Positions 1 to 8,391 of a DNA stretch of 64,000 bases are shown here, in pieces (position 1 is the stretch's first letter; every line of letters starts with the position of its first letter). Below the pieces are notes generated by a model. It was not told the DNA's origin, made no database searches, and worked only from the letters and a program-made list of their open reading frames with translations. This DNA is from Microbacterium testaceum (GTDB lineage Bacteria; Actinomycetota; Actinomycetes; Actinomycetales; Microbacteriaceae). The position numbers were made by a program, and so were the translations under genes. The stretch lies in the NCBI RefSeq assembly GCF_006539145.1, contig NZ_BJML01000001.1:434001-498000 (forward strand). The letters are read 5' to 3'.

Positions 1-48
1 GGATCGCTCGTCGACTTGGCCACGGATCGGCTTCGCCACAACCGCAGG

Positions 49-690
49 GTGACCACCGTGTCCGATTCCGTCTTCACTCCGCTGGTTCTGCCGCGCGTGG
101 GCGAGGCGCAACCGGACGTTCGGGCTGTCGCCGACAGAGCGCGGGCGCGGGGATACGCCGACGGGTTCGCCGAGGGGCGCCGCGACGCCCGGGTCGAGCT
201 CGAGAGCGAGCGTCTCGCGGCCGAGCGGCGCGTCGCCGCCCGCGACGCCGCAGCCGACGCGGCCCATCGAGCGGCCCTCTCGGCTCTCGGCGAAGCGAGG
301 GCCCGGCTCGACGCCGAGATCGCCGCTCTCGTGGCATCCGACGTGCGACGTCTCGAGGAGCTCGCGATCGAGATGGCCGCCGAGATCTTGCGGACGGAGA
401 TGTCGGATGCCGCCCGCTCGGCCGCTCACGCGATGCGGCGGGCCGCCGCTCAGACGCCCCGCGCGGCATGGGTGCGGGTGCACCTGAACGAACGCGACCT
501 GCGCACGCTCCACGATGCGGCCGCCGCGGAACTCGCGGAGGGCGTGGAGGTCGTGGCGGACGCCGACGTGGATCCCGGCGGCGCGATCGTCCGGATCGTG
601 CACGGCAGCGTGGACACGCGGATCGGTGCGGCGCTCGAGCGGGCGCGCGCGGAACTCGCTCTGGACGACGACGGCGAGGCCGGCTCGTGA
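49..690 (+). CDS. fliH: Flagellar assembly protein FliH
   Basis: Probable FliH, the regulator and stator-like partner of the export ATPase FliI on the cytoplasmic face of the flagellar export apparatus. The 213-residue product has an Ala/Arg/Glu-rich helical N-terminal half followed by a C-terminal region typical of the FliH/HrpE group. Identification rests mostly on position directly before fliI, since the family is weakly conserved. I chose the GTG at 49 because its GTGA overlaps a stop in another frame; GTG 58 is an alternative. Its stop overlaps the fliI start (GTGA at 687-690). Confidence 0.8.
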   Translation: MTTVSDSVFTPLVLPRVGEAQPDVRAVADRARARGYADGFAEGRRDARVELESERLAAERRVAARDAAADAAHRAALSALGEARARLDAEIAALVASDVRRLEELAIEMAAEILRTEMSDAARSAAHAMRRAAAQTPRAAWVRVHLNERDLRTLHDAAAAELAEGVEVVADADVDPGGAIVRIVHGSVDTRIGAALERARAELALDDDGEAGS

Positions 691-2009
691 GCGTCGCCAC
701 CCGTCGCTGGGAGCGCGCACTGAGGGCGACCGGTCCGCGCCGCTCGGGGGTCGTGAAGGCCGTGGTGGGTCTCGGCGTGGAGGCTCTCGGCATCCCCGCC
801 GCCGTCGGCGACCGCGTGCGCATCGAAGCCGCCGGCGCCGTCGAGATCGAGGCCGAGGTCGTCGCGGTCGACGGCGAAGCCGTGCGCTGCATGCCGATGG
901 GCCCGATGACCGGTGTGCGCGTCGGCGCGGCGGTGCACCACTCCGCTGCGGCGCTGACGGTGCCGACCGGTCGCGGCCTGCTGGGGCGCGTTCTCGATGG
1001 TCTCGGTCGCCCGATCGATGGTCTCGGTCCGCTCGCCGGCGCCCCCGTCGTCGCCCTGGACAACACCGCGCCCAGCGTCATCGGACGCCAGCGGATCGAC
1101 CGCCAACTGGGGCTGGGGGTGCGCGCGCTCGACACGATGACCCCCGTCGGCGTGGGCCAGCGGCTCGGACTGTTCGCGGGCTCGGGGGTCGGCAAGTCGT
1201 CGCTGATGTCGATGATCGCGCGCGGCTCGACCGCCGACGTCACCGTGATCGCGCTGGTGGGCGAGCGCGGTCGCGAGGTACGGGAGTTCCTCGAGGACGA
1301 CCTCGGTCCCGAGGGCCTCGCGCGCGCGGTGGTCGTGGTGGCCACCTCGGACCAACCGGCGATGGCGCGCCTGCGGTCGGCGTTCGTCGCGACGCGCATC
1401 GCCGAGCAGTTCCGCGACGACGGCCTCGACGTGGTGCTGATGATGGACTCGCTCACGCGTGTGGCGATGGCTCAGCGCGAGATCGGGCTGTCTGCGGGAG
1501 AACCGCCCGCGACCCGCGGCTACCCGCCTTCCACCTTCTCGGTGCTGGCGGGTCTGCTCGAGCGCGCGGGCACCGGGCCCACCGGGTCGATCACGGGGTT
1601 GTACACCGTGCTCGTCGACGGCGACGATCACAACGAGCCGGTCGCCGACGCCGCGCGCGGGATCCTCGACGGGCACGTGGTGCTCGACCGCGGTCTCGCC
1701 GTGCGCGGCCACTTCCCGGCGATCGACGTTCTCGGGTCGGTCTCGCGCGTCGTGTCGAAGGTGACCACGCCCGACCAACGCGAGACTGCGGTGACCCTGC
1801 GCCGCGTGCTCGCCGCGCGTCGGCAGGCGAACGACCTCATCGACATCGGCGCGTACAAGGCGGGGGCGAACCCGCTCGTGGATGCCGCCCTCGCCCATCA
1901 GGGCGCCATCGACGGGTTCCTCACCCAGCGCATGGACGATCTGACCCCGACCGACGACTCCTGGCGGCGGTTGACCGCCCTGACGACCACCTTCGGAGGA
2001 CTCTCATGA
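687..2009 (+). CDS. fliI: Flagellum-specific ATPase FliI
   Basis: Export ATPase of the flagellar type III secretion system, related to F1 beta subunits, which helps release export substrates from chaperones at the membrane gate. The 440-residue product has a beta-barrel N-terminal domain, Walker A GSGVGKSS near residue 168, the Walker B segment VVLMMDSLTRVAMAQREIG, and the family signature ATRGYPPSTFSVLAGLLERA. Start GTG 687 is in the GTGA overlap with fliH; its stop overlaps the fliJ ATG (ATGA at 2006-2009), so translation is probably coupled. Confidence 0.96.
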   Translation: MSVATRRWERALRATGPRRSGVVKAVVGLGVEALGIPAAVGDRVRIEAAGAVEIEAEVVAVDGEAVRCMPMGPMTGVRVGAAVHHSAAALTVPTGRGLLGRVLDGLGRPIDGLGPLAGAPVVALDNTAPSVIGRQRIDRQLGLGVRALDTMTPVGVGQRLGLFAGSGVGKSSLMSMIARGSTADVTVIALVGERGREVREFLEDDLGPEGLARAVVVVATSDQPAMARLRSAFVATRIAEQFRDDGLDVVLMMDSLTRVAMAQREIGLSAGEPPATRGYPPSTFSVLAGLLERAGTGPTGSITGLYTVLVDGDDHNEPVADAARGILDGHVVLDRGLAVRGHFPAIDVLGSVSRVVSKVTTPDQRETAVTLRRVLAARRQANDLIDIGAYKAGANPLVDAALAHQGAIDGFLTQRMDDLTPTDDSWRRLTALTTTFGGLS

Positions 2010-2431
2010 CGTTCCCCCTCTCCGGACTGCTGCGTGTGCGCGGCGTGCAGGAGCGCGCCGCGGCCGAGTCGCTGTCACACGCTCGCGCCGAGGCCGTCGC
2101 CGCCGAAACGGCGGTCGAGCACGCGGTATCGAGCCTGAGCGACATCGCCACCGAGATCCACGACCCCGCGACGCTGCGGGCGATGGCCGCGGCCCGATCC
2201 TCGGGGCAGGCGGCGCTGGCCGACCTGCGTGCTCTCGCGCAGTTGCGACAGGATGCCGCGGAGGCCGCGTCTGCCGCCCACGTCGAGGCCCGCCGCGAGC
2301 TCAAGGGACTCGAGCGGCTCGAGAGCGCCCATCGCGCGAGCGAGCTCGCGCAGGAACGGCGCGCCGAACAGAGCGTGCTCGACGAGATCGCCGTGGGACG
2401 TGCGGCGCGCGACGCGGGGAGCGCCGCGTGA
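2006..2431 (+). CDS. fliJ: Flagellar export protein FliJ
   Basis: Probable FliJ, the small coiled-coil stalk of the FliH-FliI-FliJ export ATPase complex. The 141-residue product is almost entirely charged helix, beginning with the FliJ-like FPLSGLLRVRGVQE and continuing with Ala/Glu/Arg heptads. The family has little sequence signature, so the call leans on length, coiled-coil character and position between fliI and a fliK-like gene. ATG 2006 overlaps the fliI stop; the stop at 2429-2431 overlaps the next GTG. Confidence 0.82.
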   Translation: MTFPLSGLLRVRGVQERAAAESLSHARAEAVAAETAVEHAVSSLSDIATEIHDPATLRAMAAARSSGQAALADLRALAQLRQDAAEAASAAHVEARRELKGLERLESAHRASELAQERRAEQSVLDEIAVGRAARDAGSAA

Positions 2432-3891
2432 GCATGCTGCTGGCGACCGCGGGATCGATGCCCGCCTCGCCCCGGGGTGCGCGCTCGACGGGCGAAGGAG
2501 CGGCGACCACGGCCACGCGCACGATCTTCGCGGACGCACTGGCCCACGCCGCGGTGAGCCGGGATGATGCGGCCGGTCCGGTTCTCCCGGCCGAGCCGGT
2601 GACCGCCGCGGCAGACACCCTCGACGCCTCCGCGGACGGCTCCGATGATCGTCCTGCCGAACCGGCGCCGTCGTCGGGGTCGGAGGCCACGGCGTTCGGG
2701 GCCGAAGCCGTGACCGGTATGGCGATACCCGCTTCCATGGCGGTCCGGACGGACGTCGTTCCGGCGGTCGGGAGCTCCGCGTCGCACACCGCCGCGACGG
2801 AGCCGATCGCGGCAGCCGTTGCGGGGGAGCCGTTCGCGCAGACCCCTCCTGCGGCAGCCGGAGCGCCGGAGACCCGACCCCTCGTCGGAGTGCCCCTCGC
2901 CGGGATCGCCTCCGACGGCGCGAGACCCGCGGCCGACGGTCGCGAAGACGCGGCGCTCGTCGCGCTCGCCGCGGGGAACGGCGCCGAGAGATCGTCCGAT
3001 CCGACGACGTGTGCAGCGGTCACGGCCGACACCCGCGCGAACGCCGCCCTGCCGACATCGGCGCGGCCCGGTGCCGCCGTCGCTTCCCCCCGCGAGACCG
3101 CGACGGCGGTACCGCCGTCGACCGCGAGCGTCCTCGAGGCACCTCCCGGGCTCGAGGCTCCGCGGGCCGCGTCGGCATCCACCGCCCCGCCGGTCCGTGC
3201 CCTTCTCCCGGCCGCCGCCGCGGGACCGGCGGTCATGCCCGAGGCGGCGCCCTCCGGCGGGGTCGTCGTCACCGGGCTCGCCCTCGCCGCCGCGCCGGAG
3301 GACGCACCGGCTCGACATGAGGCGGCGCCGTCGGTGGCGGCGACCGCCGGGCCGACCGGCGTCGCGGCGACCCCGCCCCTCTCGACATCCGTTCCGCTCG
3401 CACCCGCCCCGGCCGAGACCGCCGCGCCGACCTCGGCCCAGCGGTCGATCGCCGCTCAGGTCGCACCCGCGATCGTGCACATCGCGCAGCGCCCGGCGGG
3501 CACCCACCGGATCACGCTGACCATCACCCCCGAAGCGACGGGACCGGTGACCGTGCGCGCCCACATCGGGCCCGGGGGCGAGGTGCGCATCGACCTGGCG
3601 GGTGCGACCGAGGCGGGCCGCGACGCCCTGCGCGCCATGGTCGCCGACCTCCGCCGCGACCTGGCCGCCGTCAACCCCCACGCTCATCTCAGCGTGGGGT
3701 CCCCCCTCTCCGCCGACGCCGGAACCGGCGACCGCGGCGCCCCCTCCGAGAACGGGTCCGACCCGTCCGACCCCGGGCGCGGCTCCCGACCCGGCGACAC
3801 CGCCCCGTCGGCATCCACCCGCCCTGCCGCCCGTCTCCTGCCCGCGCTCTCGCACGTCGTCCCCGGCGGCGGGCTCGACATTCTCGTCTGA
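2428..3891 (+). CDS. fliK: FliK-like flagellar hook-length control protein
   Basis: Probable hook-length control protein, a secreted ruler that switches export specificity once the hook is complete. The first ~340 of 487 residues are low-complexity Ala/Pro/Thr/Ser, as in other FliK rulers. Residues ~345-430 form the conserved C-terminal globular domain, with QVAPAIVHIAQRPAGTHRIT then a VTVRAHIGPGGEVRIDL stretch resembling the Flg_hook domain. A disordered tail follows. It starts at GTG 2428 (overlapping the fliJ stop) or ATG 2434, and is followed by flgD and flgE, the genes it should act with. Confidence 0.85.
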   Translation: MSMLLATAGSMPASPRGARSTGEGAATTATRTIFADALAHAAVSRDDAAGPVLPAEPVTAAADTLDASADGSDDRPAEPAPSSGSEATAFGAEAVTGMAIPASMAVRTDVVPAVGSSASHTAATEPIAAAVAGEPFAQTPPAAAGAPETRPLVGVPLAGIASDGARPAADGREDAALVALAAGNGAERSSDPTTCAAVTADTRANAALPTSARPGAAVASPRETATAVPPSTASVLEAPPGLEAPRAASASTAPPVRALLPAAAAGPAVMPEAAPSGGVVVTGLALAAAPEDAPARHEAAPSVAATAGPTGVAATPPLSTSVPLAPAPAETAAPTSAQRSIAAQVAPAIVHIAQRPAGTHRITLTITPEATGPVTVRAHIGPGGEVRIDLAGATEAGRDALRAMVADLRRDLAAVNPHAHLSVGSPLSADAGTGDRGAPSENGSDPSDPGRGSRPGDTAPSASTRPAARLLPALSHVVPGGGLDILV

Positions 3892-3901
3892 GAGGACCGC
3901 T

Positions 3902-4348
3902 ATGCCCGTCACCGCCGTCACCGGCTCACCCGCCCCGATCCCCGCGAACACGACCACCGCGACGACGACCGCCGCCCCGGCGAAGAAGGGGCTCGACAGC
4001 GAGGTGTTCATGAAGCTGCTCGTCACCCAGCTGACGAACCAGGACCCGTCCACCCCGATGGACACCAACCAGATGATCTCGCAGACCACGCAGCTGGCGA
4101 TGATGGAGCAACTGACGGCGATGAGCCGCACCTCCACCGAGGCTTTCGCCCTCGACATGCGCCAGGCCGCCTCGACGCTCATCGGCCAGCAGGCCGGCTA
4201 CCTCGACGCGAAGGGCGCCGCCGTCACCGGGATCGTGACGAAGGTGAGCTTCGACGGCCCCATCCCGCAGGTCACGATCGGCGACGCGACCGTCGCGCTC
4301 GATGAGATCACCTCCCTCGCCACCGCCCGGACCGGCACGTCCGCCTGA
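3902..4348 (+). CDS. flgD: Flagellar hook capping protein FlgD
   Basis: Scaffold cap that sits at the tip of the growing hook and allows FlgE subunits to assemble. The 148-residue product carries the conserved N-terminal signature LDSEVFMKLLVTQLTNQDPS with MDTNQMISQTTQLAMMEQL, then a short beta-rich C-terminal part. At 148 residues it is shorter than enterobacterial FlgD (~230), lacking most of the Ig-like/tudor part, which is common in Gram-positive versions. It starts 10 nt after fliK and is followed by flgE after 23 nt. Confidence 0.93.
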   Translation: MPVTAVTGSPAPIPANTTTATTTAAPAKKGLDSEVFMKLLVTQLTNQDPSTPMDTNQMISQTTQLAMMEQLTAMSRTSTEAFALDMRQAASTLIGQQAGYLDAKGAAVTGIVTKVSFDGPIPQVTIGDATVALDEITSLATARTGTSA

Positions 4349-4371
4349 CCACCCACACGAAAGAGACCTCC

Positions 4372-5535
4372 ATGCTCCGTTCCCTCTCGTCCGGCATCTC
4401 CGGACTCCGTGCGCACCAGACCATGCTCGACACCACGGGCAATAACATCGCCAACGTCAACACCGCGGGCTTCAAGGGGGCCTCGGTGCTCTTCCAGGAC
4501 ACGCTGTCCCAGGCGGTCGGTGGGGCCGCGATCCCGGGCGCCGACGCCGGAGGCCGCAACCCCGCTCAGGTCGGACTCGGCGTGCAGGTCGCCGGAATCC
4601 GCACGAACTTCAGCCAGGGCGCCGCGCAGACCACCGGCCGCGGCGGCGACCTGATGATCCAGGGCGACGGGTTCTTCGCGGTGCGCTCGGGCGGAGAGAC
4701 CCTCTACACGCGCGCCGGTGGCTTCGGCTTCGACGGCGCCGGCAACATGGTCACCGCCGACGGCGCGTTCGTGCAGGGATGGACCGCCCAGAACGGCGTC
4801 GTGGCCACCGGCCAGGCCGCGGGCACCATCTCTCTGCCGCAGGGGGCGGTCTCGCCGGCGCGGGCGACGACGGCGGCGACCGTCACGGGCAACCTGCCCT
4901 CGTCCGCGGCCGTCGGCGACCAGCTCGTGCGCGATATCGACGTCCACGACGCCCAGGGTGCCGCCAGGACCCTCAGCCTCACCTTCACCCGGACCGCGAC
5001 GGGCTGGGACGTCACCGAACCCGCGAGCGGTGCGACCGGCACCCTGTCGTTCACCGACGGGCGCCAGACCGCAGGACTCACTCTGAACGCCGGCGGCGTC
5101 GCCGTCGACCTCACCGCGGTCACCGGCTTCGCCGACATGAGCACGGTCGCGATCACCTCGCAGGACGGTGCCGCGGCCGGCACCCTGCAGTCGTACTCGA
5201 TCACGGGGGACGGCTCGATCGTCGGCACCTTCTCGAACGGCCGCACCGAGACCCTGGCGAAGGTCGCGATGGTGACCTTCGCCAATGCCGAAGGACTCGA
5301 GAAGGTCGGCGGGACGGCGTATCGCGCGACCGTCAACAGCGGCGGTGCGCAGATCGGCGAGGCCGGGCAAGCCGGCTTCGGCAAGCTCGTCTCGGGCTCG
5401 CTCGAGATGAGCAACGTCGATCTCTCGCAGGAGTTCACCAACCTCATCGTCGCCCAGCGCGGGTTCCAGGCGAGCGCACGCATCATCACCACGAGCGACG
5501 AGGTGCTGCAGGAGCTCACCAACCTCAAGCGCTGA
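4372..5535 (+). CDS. flgE: Flagellar hook protein FlgE
   Basis: Structural protein of the hook, the universal joint between basal body and filament. The 387-residue product shows the rod/hook N-terminal signature (TGNNIANVNTAGFK, residues ~22-35) and the matching C-terminal helix DLSQEFTNLIVAQRGF, which pack together as the D0 coiled coil. The middle residues form the surface D1/D2 domains. ATG 4372 is preceded by a purine-rich GAAAGAGA site. A gap carrying a flagellar promoter motif follows, so this gene closes the first transcription unit. Confidence 0.96.
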   Translation: MLRSLSSGISGLRAHQTMLDTTGNNIANVNTAGFKGASVLFQDTLSQAVGGAAIPGADAGGRNPAQVGLGVQVAGIRTNFSQGAAQTTGRGGDLMIQGDGFFAVRSGGETLYTRAGGFGFDGAGNMVTADGAFVQGWTAQNGVVATGQAAGTISLPQGAVSPARATTAATVTGNLPSSAAVGDQLVRDIDVHDAQGAARTLSLTFTRTATGWDVTEPASGATGTLSFTDGRQTAGLTLNAGGVAVDLTAVTGFADMSTVAITSQDGAAAGTLQSYSITGDGSIVGTFSNGRTETLAKVAMVTFANAEGLEKVGGTAYRATVNSGGAQIGEAGQAGFGKLVSGSLEMSNVDLSQEFTNLIVAQRGFQASARIITTSDEVLQELTNLKR

Positions 5536-5567
5536 CCCTCCGCCCCTCGACGGCGCGGCCCACCCGA

Positions 5568-5598
5568 GTTACCCCCGGTGGGCCGCGTCGCGATAGTC
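5568..5598 (+). promoter_or_regulatory. Flagellar-type promoter, site 1 (flbD-motAB)
   Basis: GTTAC at 5568-5572 and GCGATAGT at 5590-5597 are separated by exactly 17 nt. The same arrangement recurs at 9491 and 15000, always in a gap inside the flagellar cluster. The GCGATA core resembles the -10 GCCGATAA of sigma-28/WhiG-type flagellar sigma factors, so I infer a flagellar sigma-dependent promoter for flbD, motA, motB, fliM, fliN and fliO. Confidence 0.72.
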
Positions 5599-5635
5599 GG
5601 GGCCGTCCCCTCACCCCTCGACCGGAGATCTCCCG

Positions 5636-5851
5636 ATGATCACGCTCACCCGTCTCGACCACACGCGATTCGCGGTGAACCCCGATCTGATCGAGCGGGT
5701 GCACGAGTCGCCCGACACCACGCTGCACATGGTCGACGGTCGCGTCTACAACGTCGAAGAGAGCCTCGACGAACTCATCGACCGCATCGTCGCCTACCGC
5801 GCGCGCGTGCTCGCCGCGGCATCCGCCCTCTCGGTCCCGTCGGAGCGCTGA
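5636..5851 (+). CDS. flbD: Small FlbD-family flagellar protein
   Basis: A 71-residue protein of the FlbD/SwrD type, known in Gram-positive bacteria and spirochaetes as a small flagellar protein that promotes motor power, usually encoded beside motAB. The recognisable pattern is MITLTRLDHTRFAVNPDLIE followed by TTLHMVDGRVYNVEES, a short beta-rich fold. ATG 5636 follows a promoter motif by about 38 nt. One nucleotide separates its stop from the motA start, consistent with a joint role with the stator. Confidence 0.9.
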   Translation: MITLTRLDHTRFAVNPDLIERVHESPDTTLHMVDGRVYNVEESLDELIDRIVAYRARVLAAASALSVPSER

Positions 5852-5852
5852 C

Positions 5853-6656
5853 ATGGACATCGCTTTCGTCGTCGGTGTCGTCGTCGCCTTCGGCGCCCTG
5901 TACGCCATGATCACGATGGAGGGCGCTCACCTGAGCGCGCTCCTGCTGCCGGCCCCGATGATCCTCGTTCTCGGCTCGACCATCGGCGTCGGCATCGCCA
6001 GCCACACGTTGCGCGACGCGATCGCGGCTTTCGGCTCGCTGGGGCGGATGGCGCGTGGACCGCGCTCCACCCCGGCCACCGTGATCCCGATCCTCGTCGC
6101 CTACGCCGAGAAGGCGCGGACCGAGGGGCTGCTGCGTCTCGAGGACGAGCTCGACGCCGCCCCCGACGACTACACCCGCCGCGCCGTGCAGGCGGTGGCC
6201 GACGGCGTCGACGCCGAGGAGCTGCGCACGCTGATGGACGACGAGATCGTCACCGAGGCGGCGCGCAACCGCGTGGCCGCGCGCTTCTTCTCCGCGCTCG
6301 GCGGGTACGCGCCCACGATCGGCATCGTCGGAACGGTCGTCTCTCTCACGCACGTGCTCGAGAACCTCAACAAGCCCGATGAGCTCGGACACATGATCGC
6401 CGCCGCCTTCGTCGCGACCCTCTGGGGTCTGTTGTCGGCCAACTTCATCTGGAACCCCATCGCGGGGCGGCTGAACCGCATGGCCGCCGTCGAGCAGGAG
6501 CGCATGACGCTCGTGAGCGAAGGGATCCTGGCCATCCAGGCCGGGAGCGCGCCGCGCCTGGTCGAGGAGCGTCTGCTGGCGCTGACCACCTACAAGCCGA
6601 AGAAGAAGAAGGAGCCCCGACCCGACAAGGTCACCGCGACGGGGGATGCCGAGTGA
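5853..6656 (+). CDS. motA: Flagellar motor stator protein MotA
   Basis: Proton-channel stator subunit in the cytoplasmic membrane. The 267-residue product has two N-terminal hydrophobic segments, a charged cytoplasmic loop (RTEGLLRLEDELDA near residue 90), and two later membrane helices around YAPTIGIVGTVVSLTHVLENL and LGHMIAAAFVATLWGLLSANF, the classic MotA/ExbB pattern. The C-terminus is Lys-rich. Its stop overlaps the motB GTG (GTGA at 6653-6656). Confidence 0.95.
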   Translation: MDIAFVVGVVVAFGALYAMITMEGAHLSALLLPAPMILVLGSTIGVGIASHTLRDAIAAFGSLGRMARGPRSTPATVIPILVAYAEKARTEGLLRLEDELDAAPDDYTRRAVQAVADGVDAEELRTLMDDEIVTEAARNRVAARFFSALGGYAPTIGIVGTVVSLTHVLENLNKPDELGHMIAAAFVATLWGLLSANFIWNPIAGRLNRMAAVEQERMTLVSEGILAIQAGSAPRLVEERLLALTTYKPKKKKEPRPDKVTATGDAE

Positions 6657-7465
6657 GCAGCAGCCGACGCGCGCGCGGCCGCGGCCACGACGAGGGCGAG
6701 CACGACGAGCCCGACGAGCGCTGGGCCGTGTCGTACTCCGACATGGTGACGGTGCTGATGTGCCTGTTCATCGTGTTGTACGCGGTGTCGATCGTCGACG
6801 ACACCAAGTACGAGCAGCTCAAGAACGGTCTCGCCGAGGCGTTCGGCCAATCCCAGACGCCGGGCGGCGGCGACTTCACCGAGGGTCTCGTGATCCCGCC
6901 CGAGCTGCTGGTCGAGGAGGGCGTCGAAGACGTCGCGGCGCGTGCTGCTCGCGAACGCGACGACCTCGAGCAGATGAAGCAGCAGATCACGTCGGCGCTG
7001 GCCGCTCAGGGACTGGCGGGGACGGTCGACTTCGTCATCGACGAGCGCGGACTGAAAGTGGGCCTCGTCGGCGCCGAGACGTTCTTCACCGACAACCGCA
7101 CCGACCTGTCGGCCAAGGCGGATGCCGTCCTCGACGCGATCGGCGACGTGCTGGCCGCCGCGGGAAACCCCCTCAGCATCGAGGGTCACGCCGACCATCG
7201 CGCGGCGGTCGCGCCCTACGAGAGCAACTGGGAGCTCAGCAGCGGACGCGCCACCAAGGTCGCGCGTTATCTCGTCGAGCACGAGGGCATCGCCGGTTCC
7301 CGGGTGCAGGCGGTCGGCTACTCCGATCAGCGTCCGCTCGTCGAGGGCGACACCGCGGAAGATCTGGCGGCGAACCGCCGCGTCGACATCGTCGTGCAAT
7401 CCACCGAGGAGGAGCAGGTGCGTGCCCTCATCCCCGGACTCGTCCAGACAGCTCCGCGGGGGTGA
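6653..7465 (+). CDS. motB: Flagellar motor stator protein MotB
   Basis: Peptidoglycan-anchored stator subunit. A charged cytoplasmic tail leads into one membrane helix, WAVSYSDMVTVLMCLFIVLY, in which Asp30 is the expected proton-carrying aspartate. Residues ~120-260 form the OmpA-like peptidoglycan-binding domain, with EGHAD, SSGRATKVARYL and AANRRVDIVV motifs. GTG 6653 overlaps the motA stop. The 270-residue length is normal. Confidence 0.96.
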   Translation: MSSSRRARGRGHDEGEHDEPDERWAVSYSDMVTVLMCLFIVLYAVSIVDDTKYEQLKNGLAEAFGQSQTPGGGDFTEGLVIPPELLVEEGVEDVAARAARERDDLEQMKQQITSALAAQGLAGTVDFVIDERGLKVGLVGAETFFTDNRTDLSAKADAVLDAIGDVLAAAGNPLSIEGHADHRAAVAPYESNWELSSGRATKVARYLVEHEGIAGSRVQAVGYSDQRPLVEGDTAEDLAANRRVDIVVQSTEEEQVRALIPGLVQTAPRG

Positions 7466-7497
7466 CCCTCGTGACGACCAGCCCCCAGGAGACCGCC

Positions 7498-8391
7498 ATG
7501 TCGACGACCGCCGTTCGAAACGACCCGTTGCGCCGCTATCCCGCCTACGACTTCGGTCGCCCCGCTCAGCTGGGGCGAGAGCACCGGCGTCGGCTCGAGG
7601 CGGCCTTCGAGGCGTTCGCGCGCCAGTGGGCCTCGCAGTTGACCGGCAAGGTCCGCATGCGCACCCATCTCACGCTCGAGGGGGTGGAGTCGATGTCGTA
7701 CCAGGAGTACGCCGACACCCTCCCGACGACGACCGCGATGGTCACCGGTGCGACCGCAGGGCGCGACGAGCCCGGGGTCGTGCAGTTCGATCTGGGCGTG
7801 GCGCTGGCGTGGGTCGTGCAGATGCTCGGCGGGAGGAGCAACGCGCCGATCGAGCCGCGCTCCCTCACCCCCATCGAGTCGGCGTTGATCCGTCAGCTCA
7901 TGGACCGCACCTTCGAGCTGCTGACGACGAGCCTGGGCATGCTGCTCTCGAATCCGCTCACGTACGCCGGCCTGCACGACAACCCGCAGTACCTGCAGGT
8001 CATCTCGCCTGGCGAGGCCGTCATCGTCGCGCGGTTCGACATGCGGATGGGGGAGTCGCACTCGACCGCGACCGTCATGCTGCCCACCGTCGTCGTCGAC
8101 CGACTCGCCGAGAGCGAACGCGACGCCGCCTCGGCCCACCGGGCGGGTGCGACAGTGGACCAGGTCCTCGGTGCCCCACTGGAGGTGTCGCTGCGCGTCG
8201 CGCCGCGGGTCATCGGGGCCGGCGAGGTCCTGAACCTCGCCCCGGGCGACCTGCTGCGTTTCTCGCACCCCGAGACCAAGCCCTTCGAGCTCGTCGTCGG
8301 CGACACCCCGATCGCGCGCGCCGTTCCCGGTTCCCAGGGGTCGCGGCTCGCGTGCACGATCACCACCATCCTCGAGGAGACCACCCGATGA
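7498..8391 (+). CDS. fliM: Flagellar motor switch protein FliM
   Basis: C-ring switch protein linking FliG to FliN. The 297-residue product has the FliM middle domain (MSYQEYADTLP, then a CheC-like region ending in RFDMRMGE) and a C-terminal SpoA-like domain (APLEVSLRVAPRVI, LAPGDLLRFS). ATG 7498 is chosen for its AGGAG site 7 nt upstream; GTG 7462, overlapping motB, is an alternative. Neither start supplies the usual N-terminal LSQxEIDALL segment that binds CheY-P. The stop overlaps the fliN ATG. Confidence 0.92.
   Translation: MSTTAVRNDPLRRYPAYDFGRPAQLGREHRRRLEAAFEAFARQWASQLTGKVRMRTHLTLEGVESMSYQEYADTLPTTTAMVTGATAGRDEPGVVQFDLGVALAWVVQMLGGRSNAPIEPRSLTPIESALIRQLMDRTFELLTTSLGMLLSNPLTYAGLHDNPQYLQVISPGEAVIVARFDMRMGESHSTATVMLPTVVVDRLAESERDAASAHRAGATVDQVLGAPLEVSLRVAPRVIGAGEVLNLAPGDLLRFSHPETKPFELVVGDTPIARAVPGSQGSRLACTITTILEETTR

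Noticed and set aside
1921..4182. A 753-codon minus-strand open frame opposite fliJ-fliK-flgD
   Set aside because: Low-complexity Gly/Arg product; antisense to well supported flagellar genes.
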